64,000 nucleotides of DNA, taken from positions 1-64,000 of the forward strand of contig NZ_JAASAF010000014.1 in the NCBI RefSeq assembly GCF_012726195.1, given 5' to 3'. The stretch comes from Rhodococcus sp. HNM0563. Its GTDB lineage: Bacteria; Actinomycetota; Actinomycetes; Mycobacteriales; Mycobacteriaceae. The stretch's first letter is position 1. Each line of letters begins with the position of its first letter. Below, piece after piece: positions 8,699 to 17,029 of this stretch. Both the position numbers and the translations under genes were made by a program. Below the pieces are notes generated by a model that saw only the letters and a list, made by a program, of their open reading frames with translations, was not told the origin of the DNA and ran no database searches.

Positions 8699-10372
8699 GT
8701 GATGGTGCGGAAGACGAATGCCTCCCAGAACGGCGACTCCGGCGCCCATCGGATGACCGTCGACCCCCCTTCGTTCGCCGACGTCGTTTCATCGGGACTG
8801 CTGGTCGACCCGACGGTGATCGCGGGCGACCCGGCGACCGCACGCGACATCACCGCTGTCGCCGTGATGAAGCTTCCGGAGATCGGGCCGTGGTTGCGTC
8901 CGAACCAGCTTCTCGTCACCTCGACCACGGTGCTCGCGCGCCTCGCAGGAACTATCGGCGATTTCACGGCGCGGTTGGGCCGGAACAAGATCGCAGGCCT
9001 CGTGGTTCGGCTCGACGAAGGCTGTGAGCTTCCGGGCGGCATCGCGGATGATGTCGCCTTTCCGATAGTGACGACCTCGGACGACATCGTCGCCGGCCAC
9101 GAGTTCGCTCAGGGTCTCGCAGAGATGGCGAAAACGCAGGTCGATTCCGTCCTGAGAGCCGATCATCTGCGCCGAGGGCTCCTCGAGATCGTGATGGCGG
9201 GAGGGGGATACAAGGCGCTGGCCGATGGTGTCGCGCAGAGCCTCGGCGGTGCGGTACTGATCACCACGCCGGACGGCCGCCAGACCTGCCGTGCCGGAGC
9301 CGACGCGGACTTCTGCTGGCTGGCATCGACTGCTGCCCTGGACTCGACGGGCCGGGTCCGCACGGATGCCCTCGACGGCGGGCTCGGGTTGCACCGCTTC
9401 GACGACGAGTACGTGGCGATCGCAGCGATCTCGGCGAACGGCATCGACCACGGCCGTCTCGTACTGTTCTGTCCGGGACGCACTCTCGCGAGTGAGGATC
9501 TGTACCTCGTCGAGCAGGCCGCGACGGTATGTGCGCTTGTGGTGAGCAGGGAACTGGCAGTCTCCGCAGTCGAGGAGAAACACCGCGCCAACTTCGTCCG
9601 CGACTTGTTGCGCGGGCGCGGTGGCGACCCCGAGCAGGTCATCGTGCACGCGCAGATGTTCGGCTGGAATCTCGACCGGAACATCGTGGTGGTCGCGGTC
9701 GAACCGGACGTCCTGGACGACGATGCGTCGGCTGCGCCCGCGCGCCTGCCTGTCATCGAGCGGCAGGCGAGGGCGTTCGTCGGCGCTGTCGCCGGACGTG
9801 ATCCAGGAGCGGCCGTGACCGCGCTCGCGACGGAGATCGTGATCGTCATGGGTGAAAGCAGCGACACCATGACGCTCGTCCACGAACTCGTTGCCCAGGT
9901 GCGCGGTGCCGGAGGCGGTGGCCGTCTGCCGTTCGGAGTGGGGGTCTCGCGGGCGGCGTCGTCGACGGCCGACCTGCCCGCGCTCTACAGTCAGGCCAGG
10001 ACCGCGCTCGAGGTGGGGCGCAAGATAACCGGTGCGTGGGCCGTCACCCACTTCGACGATCTCGGTGTATATCGGCTGCTCAGTCTCGTCGAGGACACCG
10101 ACGAACTCGAGTCGTTCGCGCGGGAGACGCTCAAAGACCTCACCGACGAGACCGCAGAGGCGCAGGACATGCGTCGCACCCTCGAAGTGTTGCTCGCGAC
10201 GAACATCAACATCGCAGAAACCGCGCGCCAGTTACATTTTCATTACAACACGTTACGCTATCGGGTCGCGAAGCTCGAGAAGATGTTGGGCCCGTTCACC
10301 GCGCATCCCGAGCTGCGTCTCGACCTCTCGCTCGCCCTCAAGATCATCGCGATGCGCGGGATCAATTCCTGA
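8699..10372 (+). CDS. PucR family transcriptional regulator
   Basis: 557 aa. The N-terminal PucR_1 domain (roughly 20-145) is followed by a GAF/GGDEF-like central region and a C-terminal PucR-type HTH (about 485-545; AETARQLHFHYNTLRYRV). In Bacillus PucR controls purine catabolism, and actinobacterial members control varied nitrogen and carbon catabolic operons. It lies directly upstream of, and in line with, the NCS2 permease and Mo-hydroxylase genes, so it is the likely regulator of that block. GTG 8699 or ATG 8702 are both possible starts. Confidence 0.88.
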   Translation: MMVRKTNASQNGDSGAHRMTVDPPSFADVVSSGLLVDPTVIAGDPATARDITAVAVMKLPEIGPWLRPNQLLVTSTTVLARLAGTIGDFTARLGRNKIAGLVVRLDEGCELPGGIADDVAFPIVTTSDDIVAGHEFAQGLAEMAKTQVDSVLRADHLRRGLLEIVMAGGGYKALADGVAQSLGGAVLITTPDGRQTCRAGADADFCWLASTAALDSTGRVRTDALDGGLGLHRFDDEYVAIAAISANGIDHGRLVLFCPGRTLASEDLYLVEQAATVCALVVSRELAVSAVEEKHRANFVRDLLRGRGGDPEQVIVHAQMFGWNLDRNIVVVAVEPDVLDDDASAAPARLPVIERQARAFVGAVAGRDPGAAVTALATEIVIVMGESSDTMTLVHELVAQVRGAGGGGRLPFGVGVSRAASSTADLPALYSQARTALEVGRKITGAWAVTHFDDLGVYRLLSLVEDTDELESFARETLKDLTDETAEAQDMRRTLEVLLATNINIAETARQLHFHYNTLRYRVAKLEKMLGPFTAHPELRLDLSLALKIIAMRGINS

Positions 10373-10385
10373 TATTGCCAATATC
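10371..10385. promoter_or_regulatory. 15-bp palindrome between pucR-like gene and permease
   Basis: GATATTG-C-CAATATC is a 7-bp dyad around one base, overlapping the PucR stop codon and 151 bp upstream of the permease start. A second small stem (10383-10389 with 10400-10406) overlaps it. It could be an operator for the permease/hydroxylase genes or part of a weak terminator. Confidence 0.3.
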
Positions 10386-10535
10386 TGCCGTCTCGCACTG
10401 GCAGATTGTTCCCATCCTCGAACGTCCCCACTCAATTAACGTTTGCGCCTATCCGGGTGCATGTGTGAGCGGCAACACAACCGTAACAATCCACGTCGAC
10501 TCTCTTGGCACCACACTCTGCCTGAAAGGTCCGCC

Positions 10536-11975
10536 ATGGCCATATGGACGTTGCACGGAGACGGAAAGACAATCGAACCGGGAGGGGTGGTCGCACCGAA
10601 CGAAAGGCTGAACTGGGGCCGCACCATCGGGCTCGGCGGTCAGCACGTGGTGTCGATGTTCGGTGCGACCTTCGTCTTCCCGATCATCATGGGCCTCAAT
10701 CCGCAGCTTGCGGTGATGCTTTCAGGGTTCTGTACGTTGTTCTTCCTACTCGTCGTCAAGGGCCGCATCCCCAGCTATCTCGGGACCTCGGCGGCGTTCG
10801 TCGGCGGCATCGCGGCGATCCACGCGCAGGGCGGCACCAGTGCGGAAGTGACGGGCGCGATCATGGTGTCGGGTCTGGTGCTCGCGGCGATCGGCGTCGC
10901 GATCCACTTCCTCGGCGGTTCGGTGGTGTTCAAGGTTCTGCCGCCGGTCGTCACCGGCGCGGTCGTCATGCTCATCGGATTCAATCTGGCTCCGGTCGTG
11001 GCGGGCACTTATTGGCCGCAGGATCAGTGGGTGGCGCTGATCGTCATGATCGTGCTCGTCATTTCCAGCGTCGTCCTCCGCGGTTTCCTCGGCCGGGTCG
11101 CGATCTTCCTGTCGTTGTTGTTCGGCTACGCGCTGTCGTGGGTGCTCGACCTGGTCACCGGACCGATCACCTCGTACGACGCGACTGCCGACGCGGTGAC
11201 CGAGCACTTCCGGGTCAACTGGGACGGTGTCGCGTCGGCATCGTGGTTCGGGCTGCCGCCGTTCACCGACGAAGCGAACGGCATCGTCGGCATCCACGCG
11301 CCGTCGTTCAGCCTCACGTTCATCGTGCTCGTCCTGCCCGGGGTGATCGCCCTGATCGCGGAGAACGCCGGCCACGTCAAGGCCGTCGCGGAGATCACGA
11401 AGACCGACCTCGATCCGATGATGGGGCGCGCGCTCGCCGCGGACGGCCTCGCCACCGCCATGGCAACGGGCGTCGGCGGCTCGCCGACCACCACCTATGC
11501 GGAAAACATCGGTGTCATGGCAGCGACGAGGGTGTACTCGACCGCCGCCTACGCCGCGGCAGGCGTGATCGCGCTGCTGCTCGGGTTCTCCCCGAAGTTC
11601 GGTGCCGTCATCTCGGCGACACCGGGTGGAGTACTGGGCGGGATCACCGTCGTTCTCTACGGCATCATCGGCCTGCTCGGTGCCAAGATCTGGAAGGAGA
11701 ACGGTGTGGACTTCGGTAATCCGATCAACCTCATGCCTGTCGCCGCGGGCCTGATCATCGCGATCGGCGACACGTCACTGCAGTTCACCGACACCTTCTC
11801 GCTAAGCGGCATCGCGCTCGGCACCATCGTCGTCATCGTGCTCTACCACGTGTGCCGCGCGATCGCGCCGAAGGACAACTCCGATGACACCGATGACGGT
11901 ATGGGCCTGCATCGCGAACCGGACGCAGATCCGGACGGCGGCACCGCGAGGAGCCGAGTCGAACAGCCGGCGTGA
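10536..11975 (+). CDS. NCS2 family nucleobase permease (uracil-xanthine type)
   Basis: 479-aa membrane protein of the nucleobase-cation symporter 2 family with about 12-14 helices. Family motifs are GQHVVSMFGATFVFP at the start, LGTSAAFVGG, and AENAGHVKAVAEIT, followed by GVGGSPTTTYAENIG. The last segment is close to the NCS2 signature that lines the substrate site in helix 10. ATG 10536 follows GAAAGGT. The long in-frame N-terminal extension from 10443 lacks family similarity and is excluded. It probably imports a purine, pyrimidine or related heterocycle for the downstream oxidoreductase. Confidence 0.9.
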   Translation: MAIWTLHGDGKTIEPGGVVAPNERLNWGRTIGLGGQHVVSMFGATFVFPIIMGLNPQLAVMLSGFCTLFFLLVVKGRIPSYLGTSAAFVGGIAAIHAQGGTSAEVTGAIMVSGLVLAAIGVAIHFLGGSVVFKVLPPVVTGAVVMLIGFNLAPVVAGTYWPQDQWVALIVMIVLVISSVVLRGFLGRVAIFLSLLFGYALSWVLDLVTGPITSYDATADAVTEHFRVNWDGVASASWFGLPPFTDEANGIVGIHAPSFSLTFIVLVLPGVIALIAENAGHVKAVAEITKTDLDPMMGRALAADGLATAMATGVGGSPTTTYAENIGVMAATRVYSTAAYAAAGVIALLLGFSPKFGAVISATPGGVLGGITVVLYGIIGLLGAKIWKENGVDFGNPINLMPVAAGLIIAIGDTSLQFTDTFSLSGIALGTIVVIVLYHVCRAIAPKDNSDDTDDGMGLHREPDADPDGGTARSRVEQPA

Positions 11976-12062
11976 CCACTATTACTTTTGACAGAGCGAG
12001 AGCGTGAGCGTTGTCACTTCTTCACGACACGCCGATCACACGATGCGGGCAGGATCTACAGA

Positions 12063-12977
12063 ATGAAACCGTCGCCACTCACTTATCACCGGCCCCGGTC
12101 GATCGACGAGGCCTGCGAAATCCTTGCGCGGGTTGCCCCTGAGGGCAAGGTGCTCGCCGGTGGTCAGTCGCTGGTTCCGCTGCTGTCGATGCGGCTGGCC
12201 GCGCCCGCACACGTCGTGGACATCGGGTCCATACCGCGCTTCGCCGCGGTGACGGCTTCGCCGGAGCTCGGTGTCACCTTCGACGCCCTGGCGACACACA
12301 GCGTGCTCGAAGCCGACCCGGGGGCGGCGGCAGTGCAGCCGCTCCTCGGCCGTGCGCTGCGCCTGGTTGCGCACCCGACCATCCGTAACCGCGGCACCAC
12401 GGTGGGGTCCATCGTCCACGCCGATCCTTCCGCGGAGATGCCGGCCGTGCTGGCGTTGCTGGGTGGCACACTCACGGCACGATCGGTGCGCGGGGTCCGG
12501 GAGATCAAGGCCGACGCCCTGTTCGCCGGTCCGCTCGAATCGACTCTCGAGCCCGACGAGATCGCGACAAGCGTCACGGTGCCACCTGCCCGCCCCGGCG
12601 TCGGCACCGCGATCGACGAGATCGCCCGCCGCCACGGCGATTACGCCCTCGTTGGGGTGGTGGCACAGGTGGAGATCCAAGACGGCCTCGTCGTGGGGGC
12701 TCGGATGACCTATGTGTCGGCGGGGGAACTCGGACAGGTTGTCGACTACAGCGACACCCTGCGCGGAGCATCGGCAACGGACGACCGCGATCCCCAGTGG
12801 CAGCAACTCGCGGAGGTCGCACGCGAGACCGTCGAGACCGACGCCGATATCCACGCGACCGCCCGCTACCGGTCGCAGCTGGTCGCGGCACTGACCGCAC
12901 GAGTCGGCTTCGCCGCCGCGCAGGACGCCGCACACGACGGGATCAGAATGCCGATGCCGACAGGAGGAATGTCATGA
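12063..12977 (+). CDS. molybdenum hydroxylase FAD-binding (medium) subunit
   Basis: 304-aa FAD subunit of the xanthine dehydrogenase/CO dehydrogenase family (CoxM/XdhB type). FAD-binding motifs are AGGQSLVPLLSMRL (about 35-48) and the TVGSIVHADPSAEMPA stretch (about 115-130); the C-terminal CO_deh_flav_C domain follows. It passes electrons from the iron-sulfur subunit to an acceptor. ATG 12063 is used; the 25-codon in-frame extension to 11988 is unconserved. It overlaps the next gene by 4 bp (ATGA), so medium, small and large subunits are coupled. Confidence 0.9.
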   Translation: MKPSPLTYHRPRSIDEACEILARVAPEGKVLAGGQSLVPLLSMRLAAPAHVVDIGSIPRFAAVTASPELGVTFDALATHSVLEADPGAAAVQPLLGRALRLVAHPTIRNRGTTVGSIVHADPSAEMPAVLALLGGTLTARSVRGVREIKADALFAGPLESTLEPDEIATSVTVPPARPGVGTAIDEIARRHGDYALVGVVAQVEIQDGLVVGARMTYVSAGELGQVVDYSDTLRGASATDDRDPQWQQLAEVARETVETDADIHATARYRSQLVAALTARVGFAAAQDAAHDGIRMPMPTGGMS

Positions 12978-13648
12978 CGAGCACGATGCCGCGTGGAAGC
13001 CGAGGCCGCGCGCCGGAACGCACACTCGACGAACAGGTGAGCGAGCTGGAGGCCGAGACCGGCGAACAACATGTCGCTGTGACGTTCACGCTGAACTCGG
13101 TGACACAGACGGTCGTGCTGCCGTCGCGGACGCTCGCCTCCGACGCGATCCGGCACCATCTGCGCCAGACCGGCACCCACGTCGGATGCGAGCACGGCGT
13201 GTGCGGAGCGTGCACGGTCCTGCTCGACGGCAAGCCCGTGCGCTCGTGCCTCGTGTTCGCGGCGAGCCTCGAAGGCCGTTCGGTGACGACGGTCGAAGGA
13301 CTCGTCGAACCCGACGGCACGCTGCACCCCGTGCAACAGGCGTTCATCGACTGCCACGGCCTGCAATGCGGCTTCTGCACACCGGGTTTCGTCACCACCA
13401 TCGCCGCGTACCTCGAGGAGAATCCCTCGCCCTCCCGGGAAGAGGCGACCGAGGCGATCGCGGGCAACCTCTGCCGGTGCACGGGATACCAGAATATTCG
13501 GGCAGCGGTGCTACGCGCCGCGGAGATCACCAGGGAACGCGCAGGCGGCTCACCGCTCGGACCGGACGACGACGCGGCGCGCGCGTCACTCGACGACAAG
13601 GTCCGCGGCACCACCGGCCCCGTAGGCGGAAAGGCAGGACGAGCATGA
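12974..13648 (+). CDS. molybdenum hydroxylase 2Fe-2S (small) subunit
   Basis: 224 aa with two [2Fe-2S] clusters. The plant-type ferredoxin cluster ligands are in GCEHGVCGACTVLLDGK plus a later RSC, and the second set is CGFCTPG with CRCTGY. Members are usually about 160 aa; here about 30 extra residues precede the ferredoxin domain and about 40 follow the last cluster. AGGAGG precedes ATG 12974, and ATGA overlaps join it to both neighbours. It relays electrons from the Mo centre to FAD. Confidence 0.92.
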   Translation: MTSTMPRGSRGRAPERTLDEQVSELEAETGEQHVAVTFTLNSVTQTVVLPSRTLASDAIRHHLRQTGTHVGCEHGVCGACTVLLDGKPVRSCLVFAASLEGRSVTTVEGLVEPDGTLHPVQQAFIDCHGLQCGFCTPGFVTTIAAYLEENPSPSREEATEAIAGNLCRCTGYQNIRAAVLRAAEITRERAGGSPLGPDDDAARASLDDKVRGTTGPVGGKAGRA

Positions 13649-16155
13649 CGAGCACCACCGACGCTTCGACCGGCACGGCCCCGGACCTGGCGCCGCACGG
13701 CGTCGACAGTGTCGGGGAGTCGGGTAGGTTGTTCGGCACCCCGATCCCGCGCAGTGAGGACCGCCGACTGCTCAGTGGCGAGGGCAGGTACCTCGACGAT
13801 CTGGGGCGAGGCGCCCTCATCGCAGCGTTCGTCAGGTCACCGCACGCCCATGCCCGTATCACCGACATCGACATCGATGCCGCCCTCGAGGTGCCCGGGG
13901 TGCACGCGATCTACACATACGACGATCTCGTCGACGACGGACCACAGATGGCGGAGAATCTGCCGCTGCTGATTCCGCATCCGGCGATCACCGCCCCTCG
14001 CAACGGGTATCCGCTCGCGAAGGACGAAGTCAATCATGTCGGCGAAGCCATCGCGATGGTGGTCGCCGACAACCGATACATCGCCGAGGACGCGTGCGCC
14101 CTCATCGACGTCACCTACGAGACTCTGCCCGAGGTAGTGGGCATCGACGTGTCCCGCCGCGCCGAGCGCAGCGTCCACCCCGATGTGCCCGACAACGTCG
14201 CCGCACACCTGCAACACGGATTCGGCGACGTCGACGCAGAACTCGCAGCCGCACCGCACCGTCTGACGCTGAACCTCGAGATCGAGCGATCGGCCTCGAT
14301 GCCGATGGAAGGCAAAGGTGTCTACGCGCGCTGGGACGACGACGAGAAGGCCCTGACCTTCTGGACTTCCACACAGACTTCGACTTCCGCCCGCGCCGCG
14401 ATCGCCGCGCGGCTCGGCATGGCGCACAACAAGGTGCATTGCATCGCCCCCGACGTCGGCGGCGGCTTCGGTGTGAAGATCGTGCACCCGTGGCCCGAAG
14501 AGGTGATGGTGACGTGGGCTGCTCGCAGGCTCGGCCAGGCAGGCATCTCCAACGAGGTGAAATGGGTCGAAGACCGTCGTGAACACTTCATCTCGAGCGC
14601 GCACGAGCGCGGACAGCTGCACGAGGTGACCGTCGGGTTCGATGACGAGGGACGGCTCTTGGCCTTCGATTTTTCCATCTGGCACGACAACGGTGCCTAC
14701 CTCCCGTACGGCATCATCGTCATCCTCAACACCTCCACTCAGGTTCTCGGCCCGTACAAGCCGAAATCGTTCCGGGTGGATGCCTATTCGCTGTACACCA
14801 ACACGGTCATCGTCACTCCCTATCGAGGTGCGGGCCGGCCGCAGGGTGTGTTCGCGATGGAACGATCGATGGATGCGATCGCGAAATACCTGGGCAAGGA
14901 CGTCATCGCGGTGCGGGAGGCCAACCTCATCCGACCCGAGGAGATGCCGTACGACTTCCATCTCACCTTCCAGGACGGCCGCCCGCTCATCTACGACACC
15001 GGCAACTACCAGGCCGGCATCGACAAACTCAAGGAACTCATCGACTGGGACGGCTTCGCCGAGTACAAGTTGAAGGCGAAGGCCGAAGGACGCACCGTCG
15101 GAATCGGTATCGGCGCCTACGTCGAAGGAACCGGCCCCGGGCCGTACGAGGGCGCGCATGTGCTCGTCGAGACGTCGGGCAAGGTGAAGGCTGCGACCGG
15201 CCTGACCACCCAAGGCCAGGGCCACCAGACGTCGTTCGCGCAGATCGTCGCCGACGATCTCGGCGTTGCCGTGTCGGATGTCGAGATCGTGACCGGTGAC
15301 ACTCGCCGGTTCGGATATGCGGTAGGCACGTTCGCGTCGCGCGGCGCGGTGATGTCCGGTTCGGCGTTCCACGTTGCGGCGCAGATGGTTGCCGAGAAGG
15401 CGAAGAAGATCGCCGCCGAGCACTTGCACATCGACCCGGCGAAACTCGAGTTGCGCGGCGGGCACGTGTGCGTCCTCGGCACCGAACCCGGGGCGGAGGG
15501 CACATCGATCCCGCTCGGAGTGGTCGCGGTGCTGTCCAATCCGTTGCGTTACGCGTTCGACGACGCTTCCCGGCAGGCAACAGGTTTCGCCAAGGCCGAT
15601 ACCGACATGACGGTGCCTCCCGTCCGCGAAGGAGAGCAGCCCGGACTCGAGGCCACCGGGTACTATTCGCCGCCCACCTCGACGTTCGCGTCGGGTATAC
15701 ATGCGGCGATCGTCGAAACCGACCCCGTCACCGCGGAGATCCATGTGCGGAAGTATGCGGTGGTACACGACTGCGGCAACGTGATCAACCCACGGATCGT
15801 CGAAGGTCAGGTGATCGGCGCAGTGGCTCAGGGAATCGGCGGCGCACTGTACGAGCGGATCGTCTACGACGAGCACGGCCAGATGCTCAACGCGTCCTAC
15901 ATGGACTTCCTGATGCCGTTCGTCACCGAGATGCCCGACTCCCTCGAGATGGATCACACGGTGACTCCGTCCGCACTCAACCCCCTCGGGATGAAGGGCG
16001 CGGGGGAAGCGGGCGTGATCCCGACGTCGGCCGTCATCGCCGCCGCGATCGAGGATGCGGAGGGCATCCCGATCACGTCCATGCCGATTTCCCCCTCGGA
16101 GTTGTTCGAGCTGCGTCTGATTCACGCGGCAACCCGGAGCAAGGAGAACGAATGA
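13645..16155 (+). CDS. molybdenum hydroxylase large (molybdopterin-binding) subunit, CoxL form II-like
   Basis: 836 aa. An N-terminal a/b-hammerhead domain (FGTPIPRSEDRRLLSGEGRY onward) precedes the Mo-binding domains. GGGFGVKI, PYRGAGRPQ and the C-terminal KGAGEAG with the catalytic Glu are present. The PYRGAGR loop matches the form II group (AYRGAGR), not the AYXCSFR loop of genuine CO dehydrogenase, so CO oxidation is unlikely. It hydroxylates an aldehyde or an aromatic N-heterocycle with water as oxygen donor. The coupled M-S-L order with CoxG and the preceding nucleobase permease point to a heterocycle such as xanthine or a pyrimidine; this is inferred. Confidence 0.92.
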   Translation: MTSTTDASTGTAPDLAPHGVDSVGESGRLFGTPIPRSEDRRLLSGEGRYLDDLGRGALIAAFVRSPHAHARITDIDIDAALEVPGVHAIYTYDDLVDDGPQMAENLPLLIPHPAITAPRNGYPLAKDEVNHVGEAIAMVVADNRYIAEDACALIDVTYETLPEVVGIDVSRRAERSVHPDVPDNVAAHLQHGFGDVDAELAAAPHRLTLNLEIERSASMPMEGKGVYARWDDDEKALTFWTSTQTSTSARAAIAARLGMAHNKVHCIAPDVGGGFGVKIVHPWPEEVMVTWAARRLGQAGISNEVKWVEDRREHFISSAHERGQLHEVTVGFDDEGRLLAFDFSIWHDNGAYLPYGIIVILNTSTQVLGPYKPKSFRVDAYSLYTNTVIVTPYRGAGRPQGVFAMERSMDAIAKYLGKDVIAVREANLIRPEEMPYDFHLTFQDGRPLIYDTGNYQAGIDKLKELIDWDGFAEYKLKAKAEGRTVGIGIGAYVEGTGPGPYEGAHVLVETSGKVKAATGLTTQGQGHQTSFAQIVADDLGVAVSDVEIVTGDTRRFGYAVGTFASRGAVMSGSAFHVAAQMVAEKAKKIAAEHLHIDPAKLELRGGHVCVLGTEPGAEGTSIPLGVVAVLSNPLRYAFDDASRQATGFAKADTDMTVPPVREGEQPGLEATGYYSPPTSTFASGIHAAIVETDPVTAEIHVRKYAVVHDCGNVINPRIVEGQVIGAVAQGIGGALYERIVYDEHGQMLNASYMDFLMPFVTEMPDSLEMDHTVTPSALNPLGMKGAGEAGVIPTSAVIAAAIEDAEGIPITSMPISPSELFELRLIHAATRSKENE

Positions 16156-16832
16156 GAATCGCCGGTACCGCGCAACTGTTGGCACCGCCGGAGGTCGTGT
16201 ACGACAGCCTGCAGGACGGCCGTGTTCTCGCGGCCACCATCCCCGGTGTGCAGTCGCTCGAACAGGTCAGCGACAACCACTACAAGCTGTCCATCACCGC
16301 GGGGGTGGCGTCGATCAAGGGCACCTACGACGGTGAAGTCGTTCTGTCCCAGCAGAACAGGCCCGACTCGTTCGTGATGACCGCATCGGGTTCGGGTGCG
16401 CCGGGAACGGTCAAGGCCGATGTGACGGTCAGACTCGAAGAGCGCGACGGCGGCACCGTCCTGAGTTACGACGCCGATGCAGTGGTGGGCGGCATGGTCG
16501 GTGGCGTGGGCCAGCGGATGATCACCGGTGTCGCGAAGAAGATGGCGGGGGTGTTTTTCAACGGCATCGACGGAGTGATCGCCAACGGCATCCCGGAACC
16601 CGCAGCGGGCGGATCCGTTGCCGATACCGCGCCCGCCGGAACCGTGAGCGCAGGCGCCGAGAGCGTAGGAGCGGCGGTTGCCGCGGCCGGGGGCGCCCCG
16701 ATGCCGGTGGCTGCCGCGTCGCAGCACACGGACGCCGGTACGCCGGTTGCCACTGTCCTGGTCTCGGCCGCGGTGGGTGCGGGTATCGCGCTCGCCGGTG
16801 TCGTGCTGGGCGGGATTCTCGCCCGAAGGTAG
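16152..16832 (+). CDS. CoxG-like SRPBCC protein with C-terminal membrane anchor
   Basis: 226 aa. Residues 1 to about 145 form a CoxG/SRPBCC fold (MRIAGTAQLLAPPEVVYDSL, then IPGVQSLEQV). An Ala/Gly/Pro-rich linker and one hydrophobic helix near the C-terminus (about 200-222) end the protein. CoxG recruits CO dehydrogenase-type enzymes to the membrane and can deliver quinone, so this protein may dock the hydroxylase to the respiratory chain. It overlaps the large subunit stop by 4 bp and is the last gene before the stem-loop at 16856. Confidence 0.85.
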   Translation: MRIAGTAQLLAPPEVVYDSLQDGRVLAATIPGVQSLEQVSDNHYKLSITAGVASIKGTYDGEVVLSQQNRPDSFVMTASGSGAPGTVKADVTVRLEERDGGTVLSYDADAVVGGMVGGVGQRMITGVAKKMAGVFFNGIDGVIANGIPEPAAGGSVADTAPAGTVSAGAESVGAAVAAAGGAPMPVAAASQHTDAGTPVATVLVSAAVGAGIALAGVVLGGILARR

Positions 16833-16855
16833 GGCTGTGCGACACGAACGGAAAA

Positions 16856-16887
16856 CGGCACCCCGGGCCCGCTGGCCCGGGGTGCCG
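16856..16887 (+). terminator. stem-loop after the Mo-hydroxylase operon
   Basis: A perfect 14-bp GC-rich inverted repeat (16856-16869 with 16874-16887) and a 4-nt loop begin 24 bp past the CoxG stop. No T tract follows. It likely ends or attenuates transcription before the hydantoinase-type genes, which start 142 bp later. Confidence 0.7.
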
Positions 16888-17029
16888 TCGTCTGTACAGC
16901 GGCCGATGCAGAACCCCCCAACAAGCCGGAGAGAGTTCGGCGAAATGTGACAAAGAAACAGCGTCGCGCAGCGGGTGGAATGGCAACAAGCGTCAGGGAA
17001 GAACCGGCGAGACGAACCCAGGAGGAAGC

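Noticed and set aside
13645-16155. Annotation as carbon monoxide dehydrogenase
   Set aside because: The active-site loop is PYRGAGR and lacks the AYXCSFR signature of form I CO dehydrogenase.
13837-16185. Long open frame antisense to the Mo hydroxylase large subunit
   Set aside because: It is a shadow of a GC-rich gene. The sense frame has every family motif, and the antisense translation has none.
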